A stretch of DNA of 64,000 nt from G963675935 sp963675935 (GTDB lineage: Bacteria; Planctomycetota; Planctomycetia; Pirellulales; Thermoguttaceae). This document shows positions 33,743 through 42,754 of the stretch, piece after piece. The position numbers were made by a program, and so were the translations under genes. The DNA lies in assembly GCA_963675935.2 (NCBI GenBank), contig CAXXPV010000001.1:131257-195256 (forward strand), written 5' to 3'. Numbering within the stretch: the stretch's first letter is position 1; every line of letters begins with the position of its first letter. The notes under the pieces were generated by a model, which had not been told where the DNA came from, made no database searches, and saw nothing but the letters and a program-made list of their open reading frames with translations.

Positions 33743-36044
33743 GCCCACGGCCCCCTTCCACGGCGGTCCAGCCGACCGGAACCACGCGATTCTCCTTGGC
33801 CTCGGTCTTGGCTTTGGCCTCGGTTTTGACCTCGGCCGTGCATTTTTTGTTCGCCGAACCCTGCCGGTTCATCCGCGCGATCGCGTCCGCGATGTCTCCG
33901 CCGGTCGCACGGCCGCCGCGATTCCATCCACCGCGATTCGACGTTTGCGGCTCGGCCATCGGGGCCAACGGCTCCTCGGGAATCGAGTCCGAAGGGCTTG
34001 CCTCGGGCACGGGCGACGGAGCGGGCGTCGGCACCGGCTCGGGCTTCGGCTGCGCCGGAGTCGGCTCGCCGGTTTCCTCCCGCCACTCGCCTTCCGCATA
34101 GGAACCGTCGCCGGCGTGCTGATCGATCGGCCCGCGGCTGACGACCTTCGGCTGCGTGAAGCCGTAGTCCAGCGGTGTCGAGGCCGCCCGGGCACGCGAG
34201 CGTCGTCGGGCGTCGAAATACGCCTTTCCCGGCCAAGGCCCCTCGGCCAGGTAAACGCCATTATACTCCAAGAGCGATCCCTTGCGATAGTGGACCTGCG
34301 CGATCGACTTGTTGTAGTTGACCAAGGCGCGGAAATAGTCGCTTTCGGCCTGGGCCAACTGCCGCTGAGCGTTCAACAGAACGTCGAGCGTGACGGTGTC
34401 GGTCTCGTAGGCAGCTTGCACCGCCTGCACCTGCCGCTCGGCGGCGATGCGGCGGTTGAAATTCGTCTGGCTCAAAACGTGGTTCGTGTCAACGTCGCGG
34501 ACGGCGTAGGCCAACTGGTGCGACAGCTCAAGCTCGCCCTCTTGCAACTTGGCTTGCTCCCTGGCCACCGCCAACTGGGCGTTCCGCACGCCCGCCATTT
34601 CGCGGCGGAACCCAATCGGAATGCTGCCGACAACGCCAAACTGCCATTCCTGATAGTCGCCGTCGAGCAATGTGCGATAGGCGTTCGAGTCGGTCGCAAT
34701 CGGCGGGGTCAGCTCGACGGGATTGCTGCCGTCGAGATGGTTGCCCAGTCCGAGCCAGCGATACTGGCCCACGGCATCGAGCTTGGGCAACAGGAAGTTC
34801 TTCGCGGCGATCAACTCCAACTCGCGCTGCTTGACGATCCACTTCTCCTGGCGCAACTCGACGTTGCGGGCCAAGCCTTCGCTCAACGAGTCGTACCAGT
34901 CGAACGTGACCTTTGCCGTGGTCGGCTCGTCCTTCGGCCGAATCAGCCGGCCGTCGGTCGAGGCCAGTCCGAGCATGTAGCGCAGCTTCGACTCCGTGGC
35001 GTACAACTGGGCGAGCGATGCCTCGACCGTGCTCTTGAACTGGAAGTATTGCTCGCGGGCTTGGGCCTCTTTTTCGGCCTCGCCGCCCTTGCTGCCGTTG
35101 GTGTAGAGGGTGTAGATTTTCCGCCACGTTTGCAACGCGCTGTCGCGGCCGGCGATCACCGCGTCGAGGCTCCGGTATTGGAACGAAAGCTCCCAGTAGG
35201 CCACCTCGACGTCGCTGACCAGATTGCGCACGGCCATCTCGAAGTCGGCCAGCGCGATGTCGGTCCTGATCCGCGCGAGCACCACGCCGTTGAAGACGCC
35301 GGGCGTGGCGCCGGGGCCGGCGATTTGGTTGAACTGCACGCCGGCGCCTTGCAACAACGGCTGGCGCAACTCGGCCACGAGCTTCACGTTCCAGTCGGCA
35401 TTGTACAGCCGGCTCGGTTGGTTGCTCAGGTCGTAGGCCACGACGTGCGACAACGACATCGTGCCGCCGGTCATGTTCGTCTTCGACAACTTCGCCTGGA
35501 ACGTGCCCAGGTCGTCTTGGGCCACGGTGGGATAAATCAGGGCGTAGGCCGCGCTGACGTTCTTCGGCGTATCGAGCCGCTCCCACGTCAGGCTGCTGCT
35601 CAACTGGGCGTCGAACGCCGACAGGGCCGCCTCGGGACCAGTGCGGGGATTGCTCTCGGCGAGGCCGACGTCGTAAATCGTCGGGGCCACCTCGGGATTG
35701 CGAAGCAAGAACTCGGGCGGGCCTTGAACCGATCCGCCGATGTTCCGCATCACCTTGTTTTTCGTCAACGCGATGCGCATCGCCTCTTCCAGCGTGAGGT
35801 CCCAGAAGTTCTTCTTGTCGGGACTCGACAGCATGAACGGGGCCAACGCCTGTGTCGCGTCGGGAAGCGACTTGGCATCCACGTCGGGATATTCGATTTT
35901 GGTGGCGGCCGCCTCGTAATACTTGAGGTCGTTGTCAACGTTCTTGTGGCTTAAATAAAACGGCATCTGCGGATGACATCCGACCAGGGTGGCCAAGATC
36001 GTTGTCACCGTAACGATGGCGAAATGGGGGGGTTGCCGTCTCAT
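33669..36044 (-). CDS. TolC-family outer-membrane efflux lipoprotein
   Basis: 791 residues, long for the family (about 450-500). Lipoprotein signal with lipobox: TILATLVGC then HPQMPFYL. Two OEP regions: LTLEEAMRIALTKNKVMRNI near the start and LELSHQLAYAVRDVDTNHVL, ALVNYNKSIAQVHYRKGSLL near the middle. The C-terminal 180 residues are a Pro/Glu/Lys-rich disordered tail (PTPAQPKPEPVPTPAPSPVP). No adaptor (HlyD) or pump gene lies next to it. The C-terminus overlaps the WYL regulator start by 74 bases. Confidence 0.8.
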   Translation of the reverse strand: MRRQPPHFAIVTVTTILATLVGCHPQMPFYLSHKNVDNDLKYYEAAATKIEYPDVDAKSLPDATQALAPFMLSSPDKKNFWDLTLEEAMRIALTKNKVMRNIGGSVQGPPEFLLRNPEVAPTIYDVGLAESNPRTGPEAALSAFDAQLSSSLTWERLDTPKNVSAAYALIYPTVAQDDLGTFQAKLSKTNMTGGTMSLSHVVAYDLSNQPSRLYNADWNVKLVAELRQPLLQGAGVQFNQIAGPGATPGVFNGVVLARIRTDIALADFEMAVRNLVSDVEVAYWELSFQYRSLDAVIAGRDSALQTWRKIYTLYTNGSKGGEAEKEAQAREQYFQFKSTVEASLAQLYATESKLRYMLGLASTDGRLIRPKDEPTTAKVTFDWYDSLSEGLARNVELRQEKWIVKQRELELIAAKNFLLPKLDAVGQYRWLGLGNHLDGSNPVELTPPIATDSNAYRTLLDGDYQEWQFGVVGSIPIGFRREMAGVRNAQLAVAREQAKLQEGELELSHQLAYAVRDVDTNHVLSQTNFNRRIAAERQVQAVQAAYETDTVTLDVLLNAQRQLAQAESDYFRALVNYNKSIAQVHYRKGSLLEYNGVYLAEGPWPGKAYFDARRRSRARAASTPLDYGFTQPKVVSRGPIDQHAGDGSYAEGEWREETGEPTPAQPKPEPVPTPAPSPVPEASPSDSIPEEPLAPMAEPQTSNRGGWNRGGRATGGDIADAIARMNRQGSANKKCTAEVKTEAKAKTEAKENRVVPVGWTAVEGGRGHESGENPSSAAIDWSASGWKGVQR

Positions 36045-36775
36045 AGACCTGCGTTCCTATTCGGTTTGGTTACCGTTGCGTAGCCAATGGCTCTCTGTTT
36101 GTCGGGAACAGCCCGGAGGCGTCTGTTCCCCTTAACTGCTCCAATATCCCCCCGCCGTCGCCCCGTTTCAGGCGATGCGCAATCCGCGCGTTACCCGAAA
36201 CGAGATAATCGGCAAACTTGTTATCGGCAGCCCAATCGGTAGACTTTGACCGATCTGCACGATCGGCAAGGATGGTGCGTATTGCCTAGGTTGCCTGGTT
36301 TACGCAGAGCCCTGGAGAATCTGGCATTATTGAGTGCCCGGTGAAAAAAGTTTGGCCCCTGACAGCAGGCGTAAACACTCGGCCTAGAGAAAAGGCACAG
36401 AACAGACAGTTTGTTTGGCATTTTCGCTCGCCTGTTTGTGTATAACAACCAGGAGAACTGCAAAGTCCAGGAAACCGTCATTCTGAGCGAAGCGAAGAAT
36501 CTCCGTGGAATCGCGTAAGTTCTTGTGGGCCAACGAGATTCTTCGCTGCGCTCAGAATGACGGTTTTTCCCATCTATCCCCAAAATGCGACTTTGCAGTT
36601 CTCCTGGTATAACAACCAGCGCGGAGTGTGGAAACGAGACTCACCCCCATTGATCTTAATGTTGCTCAACATTATAATCTTTAACTTCCAGCTTGGTGCA
36701 TTGTGCGCCTCGCCCCTTGAATGCCGGACGAATCGCCGGTAGCGTAAGAAATTCACAGTACATGGAGCATTGAAA
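36045..36775. other. Gene-free region with repeats upstream of metY
   Basis: 731 bases without a supportable gene. It holds an inverted repeat of family C with extra outer arms: ccaggagaactgcaaagtc (from about 36448) pairs with gactttgcagttctcctgg (to about 36607). A degenerate gggaacagcccggaggcgtc hairpin lies near 36108. No SAM-sensing riboswitch is recognisable in front of metY at 36776. Confidence 0.5.
36448..36607. repeat. Compound inverted repeat, family C with outer arms
   Basis: The outer arms ccaggagaactgcaaagtcc and ggactttgcagttctcctgg are near-perfect complements, enclosing the inner cattctgagcg/cgctcagaatg pair. Total about 160 bases. A second copy of the outer arm (ggactttgcagttgtcctgg) occurs near 51326-51345 next to another family C repeat. 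Confidence 0.75.
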
Positions 36776-38077
36776 ATGAATTCCGACTCTCAGGAAGCAC
36801 GCGGACTGGGAACCCTGGCCCTCCACGCCGGGCAATCGCCCGACCCCACGACCGGGTCCAGGGCCGTGCCCATCCACCAAACCTCTAGTTACGTTTTCAA
36901 GAACGCCGAACATGCGGCCAACCTGTTCGCCTTGAAGGAAGCCGGCTGGATTTACACCCGGCTGATGAATCCCACGACCGACGTTTTCGAGCAGCGGATG
37001 GCCGCGCTCGACGGCGGGGTCGGCGCCCTCGCGTTGGCCAGCGGCATGAACGCCATCGCCGTCGCGTTGCTCAATCTGGCTCAAGCCGGTGGGCATATCG
37101 TTTCGGGCGCCGCGCTCTATGGCGGAACGATCAGCCTGCTGGGCCAAACCTTCAAGCAGCTCGGCATCGACGTGACGTTCGTCGACGCCACCGACGTGAA
37201 GCAGGTGGCCGCGGCCATTCGCCCCAACACCAAGGCCGTGTTCTTCGAGTCGATGGCCAACCCCAAAAACGACGTGCTCGATTATGAGGCGATCGCACGG
37301 GTTGCCCACGCCGCAGGCGTGCCGGTCGTATGCGACAACACCGTGTTGACGCCGGTGCTGTTTCGCCCGTTCGACCACGGCATCGACATCGCGGTCTACA
37401 GCGCCACGAAGTTTATCGGAGGGCACGGCACGAGTCTCGGCGGGGTGATCGTCGATAGCGGGCGGTTCGATTGGGGCAAGGAGCCGGAAAAGTGGCCGCA
37501 GTTCACCGCTCCCGACCCGTCGTACCACGGCTTGGTGTTTCACGAGGCCGTTGGGCCGTTGTGCTATATTACGACCTGCCGAACGCACTGGCTGCGCGAT
37601 CTCGGCGGCGTGATTAGCCCGATGAACTCCTTCCTGTTCTTGCAAGGATTGGAGACGCTCCATCTGCGGATGCCGCGTCATTGCGAGAACGGGCTGGCCG
37701 TGGCGCGTCATTTGGAGGCCCATCCGCTGGTCTCTTGGGTGAATTATCCCGGATTGGCGTCGCATCCCGGCCACCGTTTGGCCCAGAAGTATTTGCCAAA
37801 GGGGTGCGGCTCGATCCTGGGTTTCGGCGTCAAGGGAGGGCGGGCCGCGGCGAAGAAGTTCATCGAATCGGTCAAGCTCGCCTCGCACTTGGCCAATATC
37901 GGCGACGCCAAGACGCTGGTGATTCACCCGGCCAGCACCACGCACAGCCAACAGAGCGTTGAGGAGCTTCTGGCCGCCGGCATCACCGACGATTACATCC
38001 GCGTGAGCGTCGGGCTGGAAGACATCGGCGACATTTTGGCCGATTTCGACCAGGCGCTCAAGACTTCGCAAACGTGA
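36776..38077 (+). CDS. metY: O-acetylhomoserine sulfhydrylase MetY
   Basis: 433 residues from ATG 36776. PLP-dependent Cys/Met-metabolism fold: GTLALHAGQSPDPTTGSRAV, YTRLMNPTTDVFEQRMAALD, SGAALYGGTISLLGQTFKQL, PLP lysine in VYSATKFIGGHGTSLGGVIV (about residue 211). LGQTF, VCDNTVLTPVLFRPFDHGID and SVGLEDIGDILADFDQALK are standard for MetY/MET17. It makes homocysteine from O-acetylhomoserine and sulfide. MetX, 79 bases downstream, supplies O-acetylhomoserine, so the two genes form one pathway and may be co-transcribed. A repeat palindrome lies between them near 38100. Confidence 0.93.
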   Translation: MNSDSQEARGLGTLALHAGQSPDPTTGSRAVPIHQTSSYVFKNAEHAANLFALKEAGWIYTRLMNPTTDVFEQRMAALDGGVGALALASGMNAIAVALLNLAQAGGHIVSGAALYGGTISLLGQTFKQLGIDVTFVDATDVKQVAAAIRPNTKAVFFESMANPKNDVLDYEAIARVAHAAGVPVVCDNTVLTPVLFRPFDHGIDIAVYSATKFIGGHGTSLGGVIVDSGRFDWGKEPEKWPQFTAPDPSYHGLVFHEAVGPLCYITTCRTHWLRDLGGVISPMNSFLFLQGLETLHLRMPRHCENGLAVARHLEAHPLVSWVNYPGLASHPGHRLAQKYLPKGCGSILGFGVKGGRAAAKKFIESVKLASHLANIGDAKTLVIHPASTTHSQQSVEELLAAGITDDYIRVSVGLEDIGDILADFDQALKTSQT

Positions 38078-38155
38078 TATAATCATAAGAACCGTGGTTG
38101 CGAAACCGCAAGCGGTTTTGTCTAGCCACTAGCCACGAACCACTAGCCACCACGA

Positions 38156-40021
38156 ATGTCCGACACGTTTGAAAGCACCGACAGCGTCCGCAGCGGACGA
38201 CCGTTGAAATATGCCCAGTACGTCACCTTCCGCGAGCCGCTGGCGCTCGAACGCGGCGGGCGACTGCCGGAAGTGACCGTGGCGTTCGAGACCTACGGAC
38301 GGCTCAACGAGCAGCACGACAATGCCATCCTGATGTGTCATGCCCTGTCGGGCGATTCGCACGTCGCCCAGCATGATGCCGACGACGATCCCGGCTGGTG
38401 GGATGTTTTGGTGGGACCCGGAGGTCCGATCGACACCGACCGCTATTTCGTGATTTGTTCCAACGTGTTGGGCGGTTGCCGCGGCACAACAGGGCCGGAA
38501 AGCGTCAACCCGGAGACCGGGCATCTCTACGCCACCGATTTCCCCGTGATTACCGTCGGCGACATCGTCGAGGTGCAACGCCGTTTGGTCGATCATCTCG
38601 GCGTCGATCGGCTGTTGGCGGTGGTGGGCGGGTCGTTGGGCGGACACATGACCCTGACCTGGGCCACCCGCTATCCCGAACGCATGGTCGGCGTCGTGGC
38701 CATTGCCACGTCGGCCCGGCTGACCAGCCAGGCGTTGGCGTTCGACGTTGTCGGTCGCAACGCCATTCTGCGCGATCCGGCGTATCACAAGGGGCGATAC
38801 CACGATCAGCCCCATGCGCCGACCGTCGGGTTGGCCATCGCCCGGATGCTGGGCCACATCACCTACCTCTCGCGCGAGGCGATGATGCAGAAGTTTGACG
38901 CCCAGCGACTCCGCCCGCGCGACGTGCAGACCCAATTCGAGACGAAGTTCGCCGTCGGTTCGTATCTGGCTTATCAGGGCGACCGTTTCGGCGAGCGGTT
39001 CGACGCCAACAGCTATCTGACGCTCACGATGGCCATCGACCTGTTCGATCTCGGCGCGACGCGCGAGGAGCTTGTCGCGGCGTTGGGCCGCTCGACCTGC
39101 CGGTGGCTTTTGGTCAGTTTTTCGAGCGATTGGCTGTTTCCGCCGTTTCAATCGAGGGAGCTTGTCGATGGCCTGATCGCCGCCGGCCGGCCGGTGAGCT
39201 ACTGCAACGTCGAGTCGGATTGCGGTCACGACGCCTTTTTGTTGTCCAATCAGATTGATGTATACGGCGAGTTGGTTCGGGCATTTTTGGCGAATCTCGA
39301 CGGCACGTCTGTAGGAGGCGACTCCTGTCGCCGATTGCAGGACGAAACGGACGAAACACCGAACAATCGGCGCCAGGAGTCGCCTCCTACAAGCTTGGAG
39401 CCAATGCCGACCGGCGCGAGCATCTTCCGTCTCCGCCGTCTCGACTACGACACGATCCTCGACTTGATTCCGCCGGACGCCAGCGTGTTGGACCTCGGCT
39501 GCGGCACGGGCGAGCTGCTCGCCCGATTGCGAGACCGCGGCCACAAACACATCATGGGCGTCGAATGGGACGAGCGGGCCATCGTCGCCTGCGTCCGTCA
39601 CGGACTCGATGTGGTCCAGTCGGACTTGAACAAGGGGTTGGCCTCCTTCGCCGACGGGCAATTCGACATGGTTCTTCTCTCCCAGACGTTGCAGGCCGTT
39701 CAGGACGTTCCCCGCGTACTCCACGACATGCTGCGCGTTGGCCGTCGCGGCATCGTCAGTTTCCCCAACGTCGCCTACCATAAGCTTCGCAAAGAATTGG
39801 CCGAAGAGGGCCGCGCGCCGCGGGTTCACGCCGAGTACGGTTTTCAGTGGCACAACACGCCCTACGTCCGGGCATTGTCGATCGCCGACTTCGAGGAATT
39901 TTGCCGGCTGCAAGGGTTCAAGATTTGCCAACAGGTCGCCCTCGACACCGAAAGCGACCGGCTGGTCCACGACGACCCCAACTTGAACGCCGACGTGGCC
40001 GTCATGGTGCTGAGTTCGTAA
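38156..40021 (+). CDS. metXW: MetX-MetW fusion: homoserine acetyltransferase + MetW
   Basis: 621 residues from ATG 38156. The MetX part (1 to about 385) has the alpha/beta-hydrolase GGSLGGHM motif with nucleophile Ser160 and acid/base residues in SFSSDWLFPP and DCGHDAFLLS. The MetW part (about 417-621) has the SAM-methyltransferase-like VLDLGCGTGELLARLRDRGH, MVLLSQTLQAVQDVPRVLHD and FPNVAYHKLRKELAEEGRAP. Both proteins act together elsewhere as separate genes. The linker (about residues 386-412) is encoded by a palindromic repeat (39311-39390) of the same type as the intergenic one at 20524. No stop or frameshift is present, so the fusion seems real. Confidence 0.9.
   Translation: MSDTFESTDSVRSGRPLKYAQYVTFREPLALERGGRLPEVTVAFETYGRLNEQHDNAILMCHALSGDSHVAQHDADDDPGWWDVLVGPGGPIDTDRYFVICSNVLGGCRGTTGPESVNPETGHLYATDFPVITVGDIVEVQRRLVDHLGVDRLLAVVGGSLGGHMTLTWATRYPERMVGVVAIATSARLTSQALAFDVVGRNAILRDPAYHKGRYHDQPHAPTVGLAIARMLGHITYLSREAMMQKFDAQRLRPRDVQTQFETKFAVGSYLAYQGDRFGERFDANSYLTLTMAIDLFDLGATREELVAALGRSTCRWLLVSFSSDWLFPPFQSRELVDGLIAAGRPVSYCNVESDCGHDAFLLSNQIDVYGELVRAFLANLDGTSVGGDSCRRLQDETDETPNNRRQESPPTSLEPMPTGASIFRLRRLDYDTILDLIPPDASVLDLGCGTGELLARLRDRGHKHIMGVEWDERAIVACVRHGLDVVQSDLNKGLASFADGQFDMVLLSQTLQAVQDVPRVLHDMLRVGRRGIVSFPNVAYHKLRKELAEEGRAPRVHAEYGFQWHNTPYVRALSIADFEEFCRLQGFKICQQVALDTESDRLVHDDPNLNADVAVMVLSS
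39311..39390. repeat. Repeat family B inside metXW (linker)
   Basis: Arms 39311-39336 and 39365-39390 (gtaggaggcgactcctgtcg... and complement) match in 25 of 26 positions. The repeat is read in frame and encodes GTSVGGDSCRRLQ..RRQESPPTSLE between the two enzyme parts. Its intergenic relative is at 20524-20593. Confidence 0.9.
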
Positions 40022-40351
40022 AATGATAGAGGGGAATACACAAGTCAATCGGATTGGAGCCGTGAAGATATTTGCGCAAGTGCCTTTTCTCTAGCCCAGG
40101 CGTTTACGCCTGTGGTTAGGAGGCAGATTATCGTTTTCTTTTTTCCTCCAGCCCCCTTCAGGGGGCGCTGATGGACGATTCCCGACCGTTTCCAGCCATG
40201 AAACCGCATTGCGCCCCATGTATGGGGCTAAAAAAAAGAAAAAATTTAGATGGCTCACTTTCCGCAGGCGTAAACGCCTGGGCTAGAAAAAAGACTCCGT
40301 GTAAACCCACAAACAATCGCTACATTCCGAGGGAGCGTGCGGAGTACAAAA
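40022..40351. repeat. 22-bp inverted repeats upstream of uvrC
   Basis: The 330-base gap between metXW and uvrC has no gene. It contains arms at 40091-40112 (ctagcccaggcgtttacgcc then tg) and 40265-40286, perfect complements, about 150 bases apart, with smaller inner hairpins (cagcccccttcagggggcgc). No promoter is evident by eye. Confidence 0.75.
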
Positions 40352-41764
40352 ATGTCCGAAACGCCTCCACCCACTGACAATTCTTACGCCGCCGAGAAGG
40401 TTCGCTCGTTCCCGACGACGCCCGGCGTCTATCTGATGAAAGACGCCGCGGGCCGGGTGATTTACATCGGGAAGGCGAAAAACCTCCGCTCGCGGGCAGG
40501 CAGCTACTTCCTGAAGGCCGCGGCCGAAGATTCCCGCACGGCGAAACTCGTGCCGGAAATCCGCGACATCGACTATCTCGACGCCGAGAGCGAAATCGAC
40601 GCCCTGCTGATGGAAGCTCGGTTGATCAAGGACATTCTGCCGAAGTTCAATCGCGACCTGCGCGACGACAAGACGTTTCCGTACCTCGAAATTTTCACGC
40701 ACGAGGATTTTCCCCGTGTCCGATGGACGCGCGAGCCGAAATCGCGAGGCACGAAGCTCTACGGGCCGTTCGCCAATCCGCGCGGGCTGCGCGGCGCGAT
40801 CCAAATCTTGCAAAAGGTTTTTAAGTTCCGCACCTGTCACCTCGACATCGACGAGACCGACCGCCGCTGGCGATGGTTTCGGCCTTGTTTGCTGGCCTCG
40901 ATCGAACAGTGCTCGGCCCCGTGCAATTTGCGAATCTCGAAAGAAGATTATCGCAAGATGATCCACCGGCTGCAACGATTTTTGGAAGGCGGAAAGAAGT
41001 CCCTGCTCGGCGAGATGCACGCGGAAATGGCCGCGGCCGCCGGCGAGTTGAAGTTCGAGGAAGCCGCCCGACTGCGTGACGAAATCGCCATGCTCGAAAC
41101 GCTCGACCAGCGCGGCCGGCTCGACCGCGACGTTCAGCCCGAGGTTTTTCCGATCGACCCGAAGCGCGGGCTGGCCGGGCTGCAAAAAGTGTTGCATCTG
41201 AAGGAACGGCCTCGCGTGATCGAGGGCATCGACATCGCGCACATCGCCGGCACCGACACCGTGGCCGCGGTGGTGCAATTCATCGACGGGCTGCCGTTCA
41301 AGCCGGGCTATCGGCGGCTGAAAATCCGCGGTGTGGAAGGCGCGGACGACACGGCCTCGATTCACGAAGCGGTTTTCCGGCGTTTCCAACATCTTCGCGA
41401 CGAAAACGAAACGCCGCCCGACATTCTGCTGATCGACGGCGGGCGAGGGCAGCTCAATGCGGCGTTGGCGGCGCTGAAGTCGCTAGGAGAAAAGGGGACT
41501 GGCTCCGAGCCGTGTGCGGTTGGAACTGTCAATAATTTATCCGGCGAGGTGCCTGTCCCCTTTTCTCCGTGGGGCGACGTTCCCAAGGTGATTTCGCTGG
41601 CGAAGCGCGAGGAGTTGGTTTTTACAACCGGCGCCGAGGAGCCGCTGCATTTGAGCCGTCACGGCTACGCCCTTCGGCTGCTTCAATATGTGCGCGACGA
41701 GGCGCATCGTTTCGCCCAGCACTACCATCACCTGTTGCGGAAGCGGTCGCAGTTGGGCGAGTGA
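40352..41764 (+). CDS. uvrC: Excinuclease UvrC without C-terminal HhH
   Basis: 470 residues from ATG 40352; usual UvrC is about 600. GIY-YIG nuclease (PGVYLMKDAAGRVIYIGKAK, NLRSRAGSYFLKAAAEDSRT), UVR helix (LKFEEAARLRDEIAMLETLD) and the RNase-H-like 5'-incision domain (ILLIDGGRGQLNAALAALKS, SLAKREELVFTTGAEEPLHL). There is no HhH tail; the protein ends QLGE after the endonuclease core. A 28-residue insert (about 379-406, EKGTGSEPCAVGTVNNLSGE) splits the conserved LKSLG..DVPKVISLAKREE and is encoded by an inverted repeat (41486-41568). Nucleotide-excision repair. Confidence 0.88.
   Translation: MSETPPPTDNSYAAEKVRSFPTTPGVYLMKDAAGRVIYIGKAKNLRSRAGSYFLKAAAEDSRTAKLVPEIRDIDYLDAESEIDALLMEARLIKDILPKFNRDLRDDKTFPYLEIFTHEDFPRVRWTREPKSRGTKLYGPFANPRGLRGAIQILQKVFKFRTCHLDIDETDRRWRWFRPCLLASIEQCSAPCNLRISKEDYRKMIHRLQRFLEGGKKSLLGEMHAEMAAAAGELKFEEAARLRDEIAMLETLDQRGRLDRDVQPEVFPIDPKRGLAGLQKVLHLKERPRVIEGIDIAHIAGTDTVAAVVQFIDGLPFKPGYRRLKIRGVEGADDTASIHEAVFRRFQHLRDENETPPDILLIDGGRGQLNAALAALKSLGEKGTGSEPCAVGTVNNLSGEVPVPFSPWGDVPKVISLAKREELVFTTGAEEPLHLSRHGYALRLLQYVRDEAHRFAQHYHHLLRKRSQLGE
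41486..41568. repeat. Repeat family D inside uvrC (ggagaaaaggggac)
   Basis: Perfect 14-bp arms 41486-41499 and 41555-41568, encoding an extra peptide within UvrC. The related repeat at 52637-52732 has 21-bp arms starting ggaaaaggggac. Confidence 0.85.
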
Positions 41765-41772
41765 AACTGCGG

Positions 41773-41927
41773 TTTCGCAAGTGTGCGGCCATATTTTCTG
41801 GCAGATAGGCAATTCAGTCATTCTGAGCGCAGCGAAGAATCTCGTTTTCCTCGCGGCGTGGGCGAGATTCTTCGCTGCGCTCAGAATGACCGATCTTGCC
41901 AGAAAAAATGGCCACACACTTTCGCAA
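41773..41927. repeat. Compound inverted repeat, family C with other outer arms
   Basis: Outer arms tttcgcaagtgtgcggccat... (from 41773) and their near complement (to 41927) surround the cattctgagcg/cgctcagaatg pair. The outer motif gtgcggccattttttctggc recurs at 48089-48108, at the end of the interrupted secreted-protein gene. Confidence 0.75.
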
Positions 41928-41976
41928 TCGCCACTTTCAATGTATACTGGCAACGGGACATTCGGGAAATGCGACA

Positions 41977-42567
41977 ATGACGCAAGTGATTTTGCAAGAC
42001 GTTTCCTGGGAACGAATGGAACGGGCCGTGGAAAAAGTGCGCCAACGTCTGTTGCGGACGGCTTCAACCCTGGAACAAGCCGGAATCCCTTACGCCGTCG
42101 TCGGCGGCAACGCCGTGGCCGCGTGGGTTTCGCGCGTCGATGAGGCCGCGGTGCGAAACACCCAAGATGTCGATATTCTCATCCGCCGCCAAGACCTGCC
42201 GGCCGTCATAGAGGCGATGTCGCGAGCGGGCTTCGTCCATCGCCACGCGGCCGGAATCGACATGCTGCTCGACGGCCCCGAGGCCAAGGCGCGCGACGCC
42301 GTCCATTTGGTCTTCGCCGGCGAGCGGGTGCGGCCGGAATATGCGCTGCCCACGCCGGACGTGGCCGAAAGCGAGCCGGCGGCATGTTTTCGCCTATTGT
42401 CGCTCGAATCGTTGGTGCGGATGAAACTCACGTCGTTCCGCGATAAAGACCGGACGCATTTGCGAGACATGTTGGAAGTCGGCTTGATCGACGCGACGTG
42501 GCCGTCGCGGTTTCCGCCGGAATTGGCCGCCCGGCTGCAAGAGCTTTTGGAACATCCGGAAGGTTAG
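41977..42567 (+). CDS. Nucleotidyltransferase-like protein (DUF6036-type)
   Basis: 196 residues from ATG 41977 (MTQVILQDVSWERMERAVEK). Signature of the nucleotidyltransferase superfamily: AGIPYAVVGGNAVAAWVSRV and NTQDVDILIRRQDLPAVIEA (GG..., DxD). A helical region SLESLVRMKLTSFRDKDRTH and a final RFPPELAARLQELLEHPEG complete it. Related proteins are toxin-antitoxin type NTases or AbiEii-like; none of their partners is adjacent. Substrate unknown. Its upstream region is a compound repeat. Confidence 0.75.
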   Translation: MTQVILQDVSWERMERAVEKVRQRLLRTASTLEQAGIPYAVVGGNAVAAWVSRVDEAAVRNTQDVDILIRRQDLPAVIEAMSRAGFVHRHAAGIDMLLDGPEAKARDAVHLVFAGERVRPEYALPTPDVAESEPAACFRLLSLESLVRMKLTSFRDKDRTHLRDMLEVGLIDATWPSRFPPELAARLQELLEHPEG

Positions 42568-42595
42568 TTCTATTGCGCAGGTGTGACAACAAGCC

Positions 42596-42674
42596 GTTTA
42601 GCCGGCGAGCTTGCTCGCCGCGTTTTGGCCGAAATTGCCGAACATCCGCGGCGACCTATTTTCGCCGGCTAAAC
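42596..42674. repeat. REP-like element, family A copy 5
   Basis: gtttagccggcgagcttgct ... ttcgccggctaaac, with a diverged second half. Between the nucleotidyltransferase and tdh. Confidence 0.75.
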
Positions 42675-42754
42675 AATGCGAGTGACAATTGTTTTCTGAG
42701 AGTGATTAGAAGAGTTTTACGGACAACCAGAGAGAGGAAAGGCGCCCCGCGAAT

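Noticed and set aside
36045..36775. SAM-sensing riboswitch upstream of metY
   Set aside because: No recognisable conserved core; the structures there are repeats.
38129..40048. 639-residue frame antisense to metXW
   Set aside because: The sense frame has both enzyme families complete; this frame has no family motif.
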